Assembly (NCBI GenBank): GCA_911728435.2
Contig: OU452203.1
Coordinates: 17,567,651 to 17,631,650 of the forward strand
DNA length: 64,000 nucleotides
Direction: 5' to 3'
Origin: Apoderus coryli
Lineage: Eukaryota; Arthropoda; Insecta; Coleoptera; Attelabidae
Shown: positions 1-10,830 of the stretch, piece after piece
How the letters are laid out: each line of letters opens with the position of its first letter
Numbering within the stretch: position 1 is the first letter of the stretch
Position numbers and translations under genes: made by a program
The notes under the pieces: generated by a model
Told to the model about the DNA's origin: nothing
Databases searched by the model: none
Seen by the model: the letters and a program-made list of their open reading frames with translations, nothing else

Positions 1-877
1 GTCATGGCAGCAGCGAAAAGCCAGCCACATTCACCCCAAAACAAAGTGTTGTAATAATAATGGGAAGGGACGAATATAGTACAGTTCGCGAGAAGGCTTA
101 CAATTGCGGATGTTCCGTATATACTTACATAGTTTCCTCGGTTGCAGAAATTATTTATAACTCACGATGCTCTGGCATTTAATCACTACAAATGATCCGA
201 GTTATTTTCTGTTTTCATTGGATTTAGTTAATCAAAGAATATTTATTAATCTTATATAAAACTGTATATTTTTATATTCACAGATCAGATATGCGGCAGC
301 AAAAGACGAAAAAAAACGCAACTCAAATAAGATTCTAACAATAACGGATTTGCAATTGCTAAAACATCTGATTTAATTCACTGAATCGTTGGACGAGATT
401 GCCTGTAGTAATTGGGAGAAAACGGCTGCCCGGCTTTCATAAAATATGCGTGCAGGATTTTAGAATGTTAGAGCTCGTCCAAAAATATGAAAAAAAGTTT
501 CTTTAGGTAACTTACTCTCTAAAATGCACCATTTTCGAGATGAATAGCTATGGTTTGTGCAAGAATTTTTTTTTATTTGAATTTGATTTCATAAGGGTAG
601 TGGGCGTTTTTATCCCCAATTTCTACGCCACTAGAAAAAGTAGGGTTTTAAGATATCCATTTCAGCCGCCAATGTTTTCTATACAAAAAAGATACTCTTG
701 GTCATAAGCTCTAAAGTTGACCGTTTTCGAGGAAAATCAACAAACAGAAGTTATCTCCTGTCAAAAGAACAATTAGTTTGTTGTTTGTTTATTAAAAATA
801 GAAAAATAACATTAAAATTGTACCTGCAAAAATTAAATTTGTATCACAAAATTAAAAATTAATAAACAAACGCTGAA
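1..877. other. Unassigned AT-rich DNA; probable leader of an IS630-type element
   Basis: No gene is recognised in bases 1-480. From about 480 the sequence looks like the untranslated leader of the transposase relic that starts at 878: it has short runs about a 'ccattttcgaga' motif and a 'gaccgttttcgagg' motif and then leads directly into that start codon. The left boundary of the element was not found. Confidence 0.3.
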
Positions 878-1654
878 ATGTACGGAATGTCGAGCGGTAA
901 TTCGGCAGAAGCAAGGCTGATACAACGTATCAAGAAAAACATCCTGATCGCCAAGTACCACACTATAACTTGTTTCAACGAATTCACCAACAACTATGGG
1001 AAAATGGAAGTTTTAAAAAGAATACTGTTGATAATGGACGGCCTATATGGAAGTTGCAATTCCCAAGAGGCTGTCCTCAACGAAGTTGAAGAAAATCCAA
1101 CCACAACTACCAGAAAAATTACTCAGAACTTAAACCAACCTCCCTCGACGGGATGGAGATTGGCTTTTTGTAGATGGTTGCAAGCCAAAAACCTCAAAAT
1201 CCTTCAGTTTGGAGCCGAAGTTTTGTTTACCGATGAAGCATCTTTCTCGAGAGATGGTGGATATTTTCAATATCACAATAACCACATATGGGCTGAAGAA
1301 AATGCACATGCAATTGCAGAAGCCCATCATGAGCAACAATTTTCCGTATATTGTTGGGCTGGCTTCGTCGGTGATCATTTGATAGGCCCACATTTTTTAC
1401 CGAACAGATTAAACGGAGCAGATTATCGACAATTTCTAGAAGAAGTACTGCCGGAACTGCTGGAAGATGTACCAGTTCAAGTAAGACAAAACATGTACAT
1501 TATGTTTGATGGAGCTCCGGCCCACTTTAATTTGGTTGCTCGTCAATACTTGGACGACGAATCCCAAGACCGTTGGATCGGTCGTGGCGGTATACACCCT
1601 TGGCCCCCGCGATCTCCCGCAACATTATTCGGAGCACTCCGAAAATTTTCGTAA
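878..1654 (+). pseudogene. IS630/Tc1-mariner-type transposase relic
   Basis: Broken DDE transposase of the insect IS630/Tc1-mariner superfamily, which cuts and pastes its element at TA sites in the nucleus. The open frame is 258 aa; family members are usually about 350-400 aa. The first catalytic Asp is in FTDEASF (about aa 119) and the second in FDGAPAHF (about aa 211). The third should lie in a SPDLxPLDFFLWG block, but the frame runs out after PPRSP into unrelated residues, so the C-terminus is lost. Between about aa 13 and aa 60 the family-like reading (DRQVPHY, QQLWENGSFKKNTVDNGRP) lies in another frame, so two compensating indels disturb the N-terminal helix-turn-helix. The second DNA-binding helix region is deleted just before WRLAFCRW. 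A relative lies at 32150-32600. Certainly non-functional; the family assignment is confident. Confidence 0.8.
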
Positions 1655-2329
1655 CTCTAGTAATCAATTAATTGGGGGTTTTATACATTTACATAAAACC
1701 TTCTGATGAATTTTAAAATATGTCATATAACGATTAGTCAAAAAATTATTATCTTCTCTATTTAGCATTTATCACGTTTTCTATGGGTGACATAAATATA
1801 TTTTTCCACTCACTCCAATTTATATGATAATTTACAACCCAACGCGCACATATCAAAACATTTTCTCGACAAATTATTGTCCATTTACTGTCAATATTCA
1901 TGCGATTTGTAGTGCGTTTGCCGGTTTTGGTGGATGTGCTTTTTCAGCATTTTGCTGTTTGATCTCATTTGCTGATTCTCTCTAAGCTGCAAAATTCACG
2001 AACCACCCAATAACTATGAGTTTAGAGGCTGACAAATTTATTTTGTTGACCCAATTTAGGAATTACTATCAAATATGGGAGAAAGAGAAGTTTGAATGAC
2101 TTAAGGAATATTTTTTGAAGTAATCCATATCTGAGAGGAGTCACTACGTCAATTAATTTGAATATTAACAACATAATTATATATAAAAAGAACAACCACG
2201 AAATGGATGTTTTAAATGTTAAAATCTAAAATTCCAAATAACGTTCGACAGTAAAATAATTGTAACTATATGTTAAGTTTTTCATCTTTCCCAATTTTTC
2301 AACTTTTAATGAAAGATGAAATTGTAATA
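1655..2329. other. Unassigned AT-rich DNA
   Basis: I see no gene here. A short GC-richer patch about 1860-1990 has no recognisable coding frame. Confidence 0.3.
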
Positions 2330-2372
2330 GCCACTGAAGATGGAATCGGCTTCATTCCGAAACATTTGTTAA
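2330..2372 (+). ncRNA. Degenerate hammerhead-like motif
   Basis: GCCA, then CTGAAGA, a GGAAT/ATTCC stem and GAAAC. This is the same layout as the better copy at 3028. CTGAAGA still fits the hammerhead core CUGANGA. After GAAAC the sequence is ATTTG instead of ATGTC, so the expected cleavage site is lost. A 'gtggag..gacg..tttatttc' tail like that of other copies follows. Probably part of a Penelope-like element end. Confidence 0.35.
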
Positions 2373-2685
2373 TTTGATTTAACGTATAAAGAATCTAATT
2401 TGTGGAGAAGACGTGTTTTATTTCACATACTTAAGGAATAGATTCGAAAATGCACTGAAGTAATGGAGACAGATTCAAACATCTTTTGTGGATATTTTGT
2501 TTTTTTTTCTCAGTTTTGTTTAAAATACATTTAACTTTTGAAAAAGCTTTGTTTTATTGCGAATTCTTATTGAACCGTTTAAGATTGACCCATCAAATAT
2601 GGTATATTTGGAATCAGGAGAACAGAATCTTTAACAATTGTCTAATTTTTATTATTACTTGATATATAATTTTATAATTATTTTC

Positions 2686-2729
2686 TGAAACCTAGAACTT
2701 TCGCCATTTCTCGAAAGTTCTAGATTTCA
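2686..2729. repeat. Near-perfect inverted repeat containing a heat-shock-element consensus
   Basis: Two 12-bp arms (2692-2703 and 2712-2723) pair perfectly around an 8-base spacer; with one mismatch the match extends outward to GAAA/TTTC. The right arm contains CTCGAAAGTTCTAG, which matches the Drosophila heat-shock factor consensus CTnGAAnnTTCnAG. No gene lies nearby, so a regulatory role is unproven. Confidence 0.4.
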
Positions 2730-3027
2730 AAAAAAAATTTAAACAAAATTATGATATACAAAAAGAAACGCTATAAAAATTACTAAATTTTATAATATTA
2801 TGACCACACAATTGTTTTGAGTTTCTCATTTTCAATAAGAATATGTTTTAATTTTATAACATTTTATTTCGATAATTTCCACTAATTGGTAAGTTTTTAC
2901 ATAATAATTTAAAATATTCTCATGTCTAAGAGCTATAACACTTTCAGTTCGTATATAGATGTTTAAATAATCCATGCCATACTTATTTGACTTATACTTA
3001 ACATGACTGCGTAACTATGTATACTGA

Positions 3028-3069
3028 GCCACTGATGATGGAAACTTAGTTTTCCGAAACATGTCTGGC
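3028..3069 (+). ncRNA. Hammerhead-like (type I layout) ribozyme motif
   Basis: Best copy of a motif seen about eight times in the window. Parts in order: GCCA (stem I, 3028-3031); CTGATGA core (3032-3038); stem II GGAAA/TTTCC (3040-3044 with 3051-3055); GAAAC (3056-3060); a two-base loop AT; GTC (3063-3065, predicted cleavage after the C); and TGGC (3066-3069), which pairs with the first GCCA. This equals a minimal type I hammerhead with a very short stem III, as described for Penelope-like elements. One base, T3039, is unpaired between the core and stem II, which is not canonical, so activity is uncertain. Confidence 0.5.
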
Positions 3070-3145
3070 GCTGCAAGGTGATTGCGTACAAATATACAAA
3101 TAGTTTGGTGGAGTAGACGTTGTTTTCTTTGTCTCTTAATTTTAT

Positions 3146-3706
3146 AATTGTTTGTATTTGTTGATCTTATCATCCTGTAGTAGTTTGAATAGAGAATAAA
3201 TAATAATAACTTGATGTAACTTGTCAGTTGATATAAATCTGGTAAAATATCAAATTATAGGCAAAAATAGATGATAAATTTTTACATGGTCCTCCGAGAA
3301 CACCTGAACTAAATGTGGAATAGTAATTTACAGTCCAAGAACACCTCTGGCAGATTTAAATCCAGAAAATAGAAAATTCAAAAAAATGTTGACAAGAACT
3401 GCCAAGAAAATAATGTCGAATTTTTATTATTACTTGAATCATAATTTTATAATTGTTTGTATTTGTTGATATTATCATCCTGTAGTAGTTTGAATAGAGA
3501 ATAATACTAATAATAATAATAATAATAATAATAAATTTATGTGTAGTTCAACATAACATAAAATTCAAATTCTACAATTCATACATTTATAATGCATAAA
3601 CACAAAGAAACCACAAGAATAAATAATAATTTGATGTACCTTGTCAGTTGATATAAATCTGGTAAAATATCAAATTATAGACAAAAATAGATGATAAATT
3701 TTTACA
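3146..3706 (+). repeat. Local direct duplication with (TAA)n microsatellite
   Basis: A block at 3146-3286 recurs in two pieces at about 3452-3500 and 3615-3706 with few differences. The shared text includes 'ttatcatcctgtagtag' and 'cttgtcagttgatataaatc'. The second copy is split by a TAA/AAT microsatellite (about 3508-3532) and about 85 bp of other sequence. This is a tandem-like segmental duplication followed by an insertion; no coding content. Confidence 0.6.
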
Positions 3707-5028
3707 ACAATAAAATATAATATACAGGGTATTCCAGTTACAAAATATAATTGTGATTTCTAACGCGTTACTGGGCCACTCTGTATATACGATAATATTT
3801 GCTGTAAATATTTTACATTAAGCCCTAAAACTTTTGTATTTAACATTTTCTTCTACAGGGTGATACAACAAAGTTAAAGGGTTGTGCGTTTATAAATGAT
3901 CACCCAGTATATAACGGTTTGATTTAATTTGTTTAATCGAGGCAACCAGCTTTAAACAACATACAAAATTTTAATAATTCGTAGTTTCCCAAACCCCAGT
4001 TACAGCCATATTTCTCGGTGCTGATTAACTTTTGGGAAACATTGAGCGCAGGCAAGGGGTTTAGAAAAAGTTCACAGAAATATTACTTTTACACTTTAAT
4101 ATGGAGAGCTATTCGTGCCTCGAGGGCAACACATCTCATATGAACACACGCTTAAAATGAAATAAAAGTCGATTTACCTATATAAAATATTATCTCAATA
4201 TAAATATTTATTTGGTTTATTCCTTAACATAAAATTGTACTCCATATAGATACTTTATTCAACATATTAGAGTAGTAGAGGAGCCATAACCTCAATCTGT
4301 TACTGCAGCGCTGGCAAATCTGTATCAAAGCCCTTTTCTCCCTCATAACGTCAAAGTAGAAACTGCAAGAGGATTACCGTAGTCCTTCTTTTGATGGTGG
4401 CATTGGAAGCCTGTTAAGGGACACGTTTCCGTAATATGACAAACGTAATACAAAAAATTATTGTTATTACTTTTTCGATGAAAATGGATTTTCTTTTAAG
4501 TTTTTTTTTTGGAGTTTCCAAGAAGAAAAATACAATACAATACACAAAAATATCTATTATCAGAGATAATATATTTTAAAACTTATTGTACATCAATTTC
4601 TCGTTCAAAATATCTGCCCATTAAGTCATTTCATTAAAGTTGTAAATTTCATTGAGTCAAACTTCCAAGCACGAAGACCGAAAATATCACCCTATCTCCC
4701 TTAATAATTATTCACATCCCCCTAATATACAATCTATCTCATATCTACTGCGCCGATAATATTATCCATAAAACAAAGAAAATTACGGTGATTTATTGCC
4801 CCAAATTGGGGGTGCAAACGTACATTTACCTTTTTCCCACCCCATTTTAATCAACATAAAATAAATTGGTGGTGGTGTGAGTATTCGTATTCTACTGTAG
4901 CGGCAGATCGATCATCTGTCATGGATGTACACAAAATGAATAAACTCACTAAAGCTTATCTCATATACAGATTTTAGTTCGGAGAGTACCAAAGGTCCCG
5001 GAATCAGTTAATAAGACAATTATCTCTG
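3707..5028. other. Unassigned DNA with CAGGGT-type transposon ends
   Basis: No gene recognised. 'atacagggtattcc' (about 3722), 'ccactctgtata' (about 3776) and 'ctacagggtgatac' (about 3855) look like the CAGGGT termini common to insect TA-inserting MITEs, but no pair of matching inverted arms could be closed with confidence. Confidence 0.3.
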
Positions 5029-5157
5029 CAATATTCTCCAGATTTGGCAATCTGCAATTACCGATTGGTTCCAAAACTGAATGAACCTTTGCGTAATAAA
5101 AGATTTCCGTCAAATAATGATATTAGAAAACAGGTTAACCTTCACGTTGAGAAATAA
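5029..5157 (+). pseudogene. Mariner/IS630-type transposase C-terminal fragment
   Basis: A 42-codon frame begins QYSPDLAICNYRLVPKLNE and continues with LRNKRFPSNNDI before a stop. The block matches the transposase C-terminus that carries YSPDLAPxD..LFPKLK in mariners. The catalytic Asp position after the YSPDLA block is Asn here (ICN), so even this piece is mutated. Nothing upstream continues the protein, so this is an isolated fragment. Confidence 0.6.
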
Positions 5158-5346
5158 GTGACAGATATTTGCACATTTTTTATTGTAAATTGGTTAGGGG
5201 TGCAGCAAAATACACATACAGCAACTGTGTAGCTTGAAACAGCTTTCGAATACGGCAACGTAAACAAATCAGTCAAGTCGTGGCCTGCGTTTGTATAATA
5301 TAAAGTGATCAAAGTGAGGCTAATAACACAAGCAATTACAAGGCAA

Positions 5347-5417
5347 AAGGTAGGTCTTCGATCGGCTTTACTTGGTGTGACAGTAGCAAAGCCGATCGAG
5401 AACCTCCCTTCTACCTT
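5347..5417. repeat. Hairpin-forming inverted repeat
   Basis: 'aaggtaggtcttcgatcgg' and 'ccgatcgagaacc..ctacctt' pair around a short loop containing 'tggtgtgac'; the best run is TCGATCGGCTTT against AAAGCCGATCGA. Possibly a tiny foldback element. No coding content. Confidence 0.5.
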
Positions 5418-6885
5418 TCTCGCTTATATTTAAAGTTTCCTCGTAATTATTAAAATAATAATCACAGTTAATGTAAAAATTCCTAACCCACGTCAATGAT
5501 TTACATGTCTCCACCCCATCGCGTTCGCTAATGAACGAATACGCGTCATTTAATTCACGGATTAAGTTGGAGTAGGTATAAGAATATAAGGGAAAGATAA
5601 AAAATGCGAAGGTAGAAGGAAATTAAAGCCATTTAAAATCTCGTAGGTATACTTGCGTACTTCCAGGTAATTTTTGTGTTCTTCTGATTAAAAGCTGGGA
5701 TTCATTCAATTAAAAATCGTATAATAGACTCGTTTAAAGACTCAGCATTATTGGATCTTTACGTAGAAATAGTAAATTTCGTTAAAAGCTCTGTATATAT
5801 TTTCAAGAAAAAGAACATCGGATTTTCATCAAAATGATTGGTTGATGTGGTCGGAATGAGCCTAACGGTAAATAAGCTGTTTGCTAAAATTAACGTCAAA
5901 TTTAGGTGTATGTAAGAATACCAGCTTTTGTTAAATACAGAGTGCTCCAAGAAGACAATATAATGGCGTTTTTCCACCGAATGGACTCGTTGAGTTTCTG
6001 TTTTGTTCGGGGTTTTTAAACTCCCCTGTGCGGGAAAGTAATAACTATTAACTTTACATTTGACATTTATGTTAATGAAACAAAATTTCATAAATTTATT
6101 TTAGTGAAATGAGAGATATTGGAATTACCTACCCAACCCCACCCAGAGTATTACTGATCCATTTGGACTACATTCCAATAAGCAGATTGGGTTAAGTTGA
6201 GTGACCCATTAAATTTGGGTAGCATTTCTAATTGGACATAATTAAAAGATTTGAAAACAGAGAGGGTGAAAAATAATCAGAGTTTAATTGGGTTGTAATA
6301 ATAATTTCTTATCTTCATACTCCAATCCACTTATAAAGTGTTCTTAAAAATAGATTTTAATTAATTAATTAATATTCTTTGTAATGTAAAATTCCAAAGA
6401 ACTTGCTATTAATATAAAAGTATAGAGAAGAAAGGGCTATGTACATTCCTAAAAGCAAACTATATTACAGTGTATAGTTCATAATGTTGTGTCCAAGACG
6501 TGATATTTCTAAAGATATTCTGACCAACAAAACCTCTCAGAGTAATAAGAAAACCAGTGTTGAAAAGACTCAATTTCCGGGGTATTGTGAGTTGCTGACA
6601 CTCCATTTTCCTATATTTACTTTAGATTTATGAACTGCTTTACCACAATATTTTCCAACTTATGGTATAGCAAATCTCACTATTACAATGTTGTTAGGCT
6701 ACATGTTTCAAAATAGATAATATTAAAATGAAATTTCTCGAACATGACATTAACAATTATACATAATGTCAAATTTTTCGTTAAAGTCCAAGTCGAACCC
6801 AACGATAAACTTCCCTCAACTTAGAACATGCAAATTGGATCCAAAAACTGCTTAATCAGATCCCAAACTGTAAGAGTAGCCTTTG
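5418..6885. other. Unassigned AT-rich DNA
   Basis: I see no recognisable gene, repeat array or transposon end. The longest open frame (minus, about 5759-6091) has no recognisable domain and biased AT-rich codons, and is probably chance. Confidence 0.3.
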
Positions 6886-6887
6886 TA

Positions 6888-7472
6888 CGAGGGTTGCCTT
6901 TTATATTTCGGGATTAGAGACCAAAAACAAATATTAATCATCGAAGATCACTTTATTGTTTTTCAAAATATTCCCCATGAAGATCTATACACTGTTGCAT
7001 GCGTTTGAACCAATTGTCGAAGCACTTTTGCCACTCTGATTGAGTAACCGCTTCTTCAGTTGTCGAAAAACGTTTACCTCTCGGTTTGTTTTCTACGTAC
7101 GGGAATAAAAATAAGTCATTCGGTGCCAAGTCAGGACTATACGGCGGATGACTCATCAAATCGATGGTTTGGATGCTCAAAAATGCAGTTGTTTGAGCCG
7201 ATGTGTGAGAGCTCACATTGTCGTGGTGAAGAGTGATGCGTCTTCGGCGGTTGGTTTTCCTGATTTCTTGGAAGACAACTGGCAAACAAATGGTTGTGTA
7301 CCACTCAGAATTGACTGTTCTGCGTTGTTCTAGTGGTACGGTTGCGACATGTCCAGTTTTTCCGAAAAAACAGGCGACCATTTGCTTGGAAGTGCTTCCT
7401 GCCACTATGTCATAGACGTGTTTCGAAGCACCGCGATCGTATTTTTTGAGCATTTCTTTCGACTAACCCTCG
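6888..7472 (-). mobile_element. Internally deleted mariner copy with transposase relic
   Basis: A TA-flanked (6886-6887 and 7473-7474) deletion derivative of the mariner family seen complete at 33890-35121. The end at 6888 keeps the family TIR, starting CGAGGGTTGCCTTTTATATT. The other end keeps only about 8 bases of it before joining the middle of the gene. The relic protein (minus, 7453 to 6953, 166 aa) keeps the second catalytic Asp (HHDN) and third (PNDLFLF). It lacks the N-terminal DNA-binding domain and the segment with the first catalytic TGDES motif, removed by an internal deletion between YDIVAG and STSKQMVACFF. It could be mobilised only if a related transposase acted on its ends, and the shortened TIR makes that unlikely. 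Confidence 0.85.
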
Positions 7473-7474
7473 TA

Positions 7475-8527
7475 CCTGTTTGATTAAACTACCTAATTAA
7501 TAAAAATTCCTTCCGGATTGATTAAATGATTGATTGAATTAAACAGCCCGTTTAATGACTTACCCCAGCAGGTCTTGAGCTATCCAACACGTGTTTCGTG
7601 ACAAATATAATAGGCAGCCAAATCGGTGAGATGTTGAACTGATTAGATTTAAGCCAGAAATGTAAAAACGGCATTAAAAACAAAATGTCCGTGCATTCTG
7701 TATAAATTTCCTTATTTATAACTGCTTTGTCAGAAAGATTAACATAAAACTAATTTTCTGCTTCCCGAACTTTATTCATTTAGCCTCCTTTATTCCTTGT
7801 CCATTTTTTCGATAACCCTATAAAGTATTTTTGTCATTTTTCAACACGGTGTGTGCGTCTGTACTTCATGAGGAAAACTTTTTTAATATCAGTCTGTCTT
7901 ATTTACCTTATTTATATGGACAAACATTTACAGAGTTTTTATAATGCTATATAGAGGATGTAACCTGTTTCTTCGTATAACACGGCAATAATCTTCTTCT
8001 GAAAAAATGAGGAGATGTTTTAATTTTAATTATTTTCTTTGCAACCTTCGATTTGTTTACATTTTCGTTCTTCGGGTGATTCTCTAGGGATTGGAACTGT
8101 TTTTGAGACATATTGCGGCAAAAAAATAGGTGGACACGCATGGGGTTTAAGTTTAGGGTTATAGGGAATTTTTGTTAAAGTTACAACCGGTTATGATGGT
8201 AATTATCCTCCCGTATAGTTTGGCTTTCAGGAAAGTGTTTACAGCAAGCTAGCGCGATATTTGACGGGTCCAAACAAATCACTTTATTTTATTAACAAAC
8301 ATTTTATAAAAGCAGAGAATGAACCTTCATCTTTTCATTAAATCAATATTGTCATTAACAATTATATAAAACCGTAACAATAGCAATAGCGAACACATTG
8401 TTCAAGTTTTGCGATCTATCATGTGTTTCCATTGAAAAAATATAGTGTTTCAAAGCATTTATAGGCTGGACGTAGAGCTAAGGAATTTTCCTCCATGTCA
8501 TTCCATGCCTTAAATTACTTGTGGATT
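7475..8527. other. Unassigned AT-rich DNA
   Basis: No gene recognised. Short open frames are present but none shows a known motif. Confidence 0.3.
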
Positions 8528-9611
8528 AACTCAGCAACAGTGCATGAATGAACTTAATTCAATTTTTGGCGACGAAGCTCCATCAAGGACCAGTATTTAT
8601 CGATGGTATGGTGAATTCAATCGTGGTCATAGTTCACTCCAAGACGAATTTCGTGAAGGTCGTCCAAAATCAGTTGTTGTTCCGAAAACCATTGATGCTG
8701 TGCGCGAACTGATATTGCAAGATCGTCATGTGACCTATCAAGAGATTGAGACAACCTTAGGCATTAGTGTGACCAGCATACATTCAATATTGCATAAACA
8801 TTTGACTGTCAAAAAAATTTGTTCGCGTTGGATCCCACACAATTTGTCAATCGCTCAAAAAAAGGCTCGTGTCGATTGGTCGAAAGAAATGCTCAAAAAA
8901 TTCAATCGCGGTGCTTCGAAACACGTCTATGACATCGTGACAGGTGATGAATCGTGGATTTACGCGTATGAGCCCGAAAGTAAACAGCAGTCGACTGTAT
9001 GGGTGTTTCAAGATGAGCCAAATCCTACAAAAGTTGTTCGCGCACGAAGCACTTTCAAGCAAATGGTCGCCTGTTTTTTCGGAATAACTGGACATGTCGC
9101 AACCGTACCACTAGAACAACGCAGAACAGTCAATTCTGAGTGGTACACAACCACTTGTTTGCCAGTTGTCTTCCAAGAAATCAGGAAAACCAACCGCCGA
9201 AGACGGATCACTCTTCACAACGACAATGCGATCTCCAACACATCGGCTCAAACAACTGCATTTTTGAGCACCCAAAACATCGATTTGATGAGTCATTCGC
9301 CATATAGTTCTGACTTAGCATCGGTGCCAAGTCAGAACTATACGCGAATAAAAAGAAGTCATTCGGATGACTTCTTTTTATTCGCGTACGTAAAAACAAA
9401 CTGAGAGATCAACGTTTTTCGACACCTGAAAAAGCGGTTGCTGCATTCAGAATACATGTTTTGGAGATGCCTCAATCAGAGTGGCAAAAGTGATTCGACA
9501 ATTGGTTCAAACGCATGCAACAGTGTATAGATCTTCATGGGGAATATTTTGAAAAACAATAAAATGATTTTCGATGATTAATATTTGTTTTTGTTCTCTA
9601 ATCAACCCTCG
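8528..9611 (+). mobile_element. 5'-truncated mariner copy with transposase pseudogene
   Basis: Second copy of the 33890 mariner family. It begins inside the coding region (family-like from about 8530) and lacks the left TIR. The right end stops at 9611 before a TA, but 16 bases are missing from within the TIR ('tctaatcaaccctcg' instead of the full end). The frame 8544-9404 (286 aa) carries the helix-turn-helix domain (aa 1-100, ending WIPHNLS), the first catalytic Asp in TGDESWIY (aa 135) and the second in HNDN (aa 227). A palindromic insertion after YSSDLA (see 9318-9390) displaces the third Asp (DDFFLF), and the frame ends soon afterwards. The family-like C-terminus can be followed to about 9560 in another frame. 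Non-autonomous and immobile. Confidence 0.88.
9300..9395. repeat. Palindromic insertion from template switching inside the mariner
   Basis: Compared with the intact copy, about 46 extra bases lie between 'tgacttagca' and 'atgacttcttttt'. They are reverse-complement copies of the two flanking segments: 'tcggtgccaagtcagaacta' mirrors the left flank and 'cgcgaataaaaagaagtcat' mirrors the right flank. The result is two adjacent hairpins. This is the expected footprint of a replication fork that switched template twice. Confidence 0.7.
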
Positions 9612-10083
9612 TACCATACCTTGTAGATAAGAAGGATAATAATTCATATCTACAATAGACGGAATATAAGCATGAATTAAACAACTAGAAATAGTCTGAG
9701 AAATGATTTTGAATTTAAAATCGCCTAGTGCAAAATCTAATACATAGTATGATCCTTTAAAACTAAATTTTCAGTTCCTTAGATTATTCCATTTCGTTCT
9801 TATCCATTCCGCAGAGATCATTAATAATAAATTTTTCCGTGAAATCCTATTTACAAATTTCAAACAGATTTTTACCCAAACCGAAATCCTGAATTCAAAA
9901 TCTTCTATTAGGTAATTGTGGGTATTATATATAGAAGTGTACCAAAATTGCAGTAAATTATTCTCGAGAAATGATACATACAGGGTCCGCCAGTGAAGTG
10001 AGAAATACCGGATATACGTACCTAAATAAGTAGTTTTTTAAAAAAATACAGAGAACACATGAATAGCAGTGTTGGCCAGCATC
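9612..10083. other. Unassigned DNA with a CAGGGT-type end
   Basis: No gene recognised. 'tacagggtccgccagtgaagtg' at about 9979 looks like a MITE end. The related text 'cacgccactggaata' near 10995 and 'cacgccactggagg' near 11127 suggests that the Penelope-like element lies within remnants of such an element. Confidence 0.3.
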
Positions 10084-10179
10084 ATAGCATTTATTTTTTA
10101 GTAGTCGATTTACTTGGGAATGAGGTTCAGATGAAACTAGTTTTTTGAAATAATATTTATTTCTTGTCATATCTTTCGT

Positions 10180-10220
10180 ACAACGTTTCGACAACATTAC
10201 GTTGTCTTCTTCAGGCAACA
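10180..10220 (-). ncRNA. Hammerhead-like motif, inverted terminal copy
   Basis: Minus-strand reading CTGAAGA, stem GACAAC/GTTGTC, GAAAC, identical in layout to the copy at 10777. No good stem I pairing was found. One extra base sits between the core and stem II, as in the other copies. Confidence 0.4.
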
Positions 10221-10325
10221 GAATCTTCTTTTTTTTTATAATTTCTAAAAAATATTAAATATTTCACTAACATAAAACAAAAACATGTATTCAACAAAAC
10301 TTTTTAATTTTTAAGAAACGAATAC

Positions 10326-10830
10326 ACAAGTTTTATAATGATATCAATACCAAGAAAAACCAATCTGATCAATCAAAACAGTATACATCACTACCATATG
10401 TTAGGGATCTCTCAGAAAATATCGAAAGAAAGTTAAGAAAATACAACATCGAGGTTTGTCACAAAAATAATAACAATTTAAAAACACAAATTTACACCAA
10501 ACTCAAAACGAAAATCTCAAAAATGAACAACACCCATGTGGTATACCAAATACCATGTAAAAATTGCGATGGCGTTTATATAGGACAAACAAAACAACAT
10601 CTTGTAAAAAGGTTAAACTGCCACAGAAATCCTAATAGTGGAAATACTGCCTTAAAAAACATATCGAAGAACATAACCACGATTTTAATTTTGAATCCAC
10701 TGATATTCTAGCTAAAGAAACCAACACAAAGAAGAGCGAAATTTTAGAGATGATTCACATAAAAAAGAAGATTATGTTGCCTGAAGAAGACAACGTAATG
10801 TTGTCGAAACGCTGTACGAAAGATATGACA
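10326..10830 (+). pseudogene. Penelope-like GIY-YIG endonuclease domain, frameshifted
   Basis: C-terminal part of a Penelope-like element protein, whose reverse transcriptase is followed by a GIY-YIG nuclease that nicks target DNA for insertion. Family-typical SLPYVRDLSENIERKL (about 10388) is followed by the linker VVYQIPCKNCDGVYIGQTK, with the YIGQT core of the GIY-YIG fold, and then QHLVKRLNCHR. At about 10655 one A is missing in 'gccttaaaaaac': the other frame continues with KHIEEHNHDFNFES and KKSEILEMIHIKK, as expected of the domain. The frame then runs into the hammerhead-like region. Upstream RT domains are absent. Dead copy; the domain call is confident. Confidence 0.82.
10777..10822 (+). 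ncRNA. Hammerhead-like motif of the Penelope-like element
   Basis: CTGAAGA, then a 6-bp stem GACAAC/GTTGTC, then GAAAC and GTA at the cleavage position. It overlaps the end of the nuclease frame. Stem I pairing is poor, so self-cleavage is doubtful. Its position at the terminal repeat matches known Penelope-like hammerheads. Confidence 0.45.
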
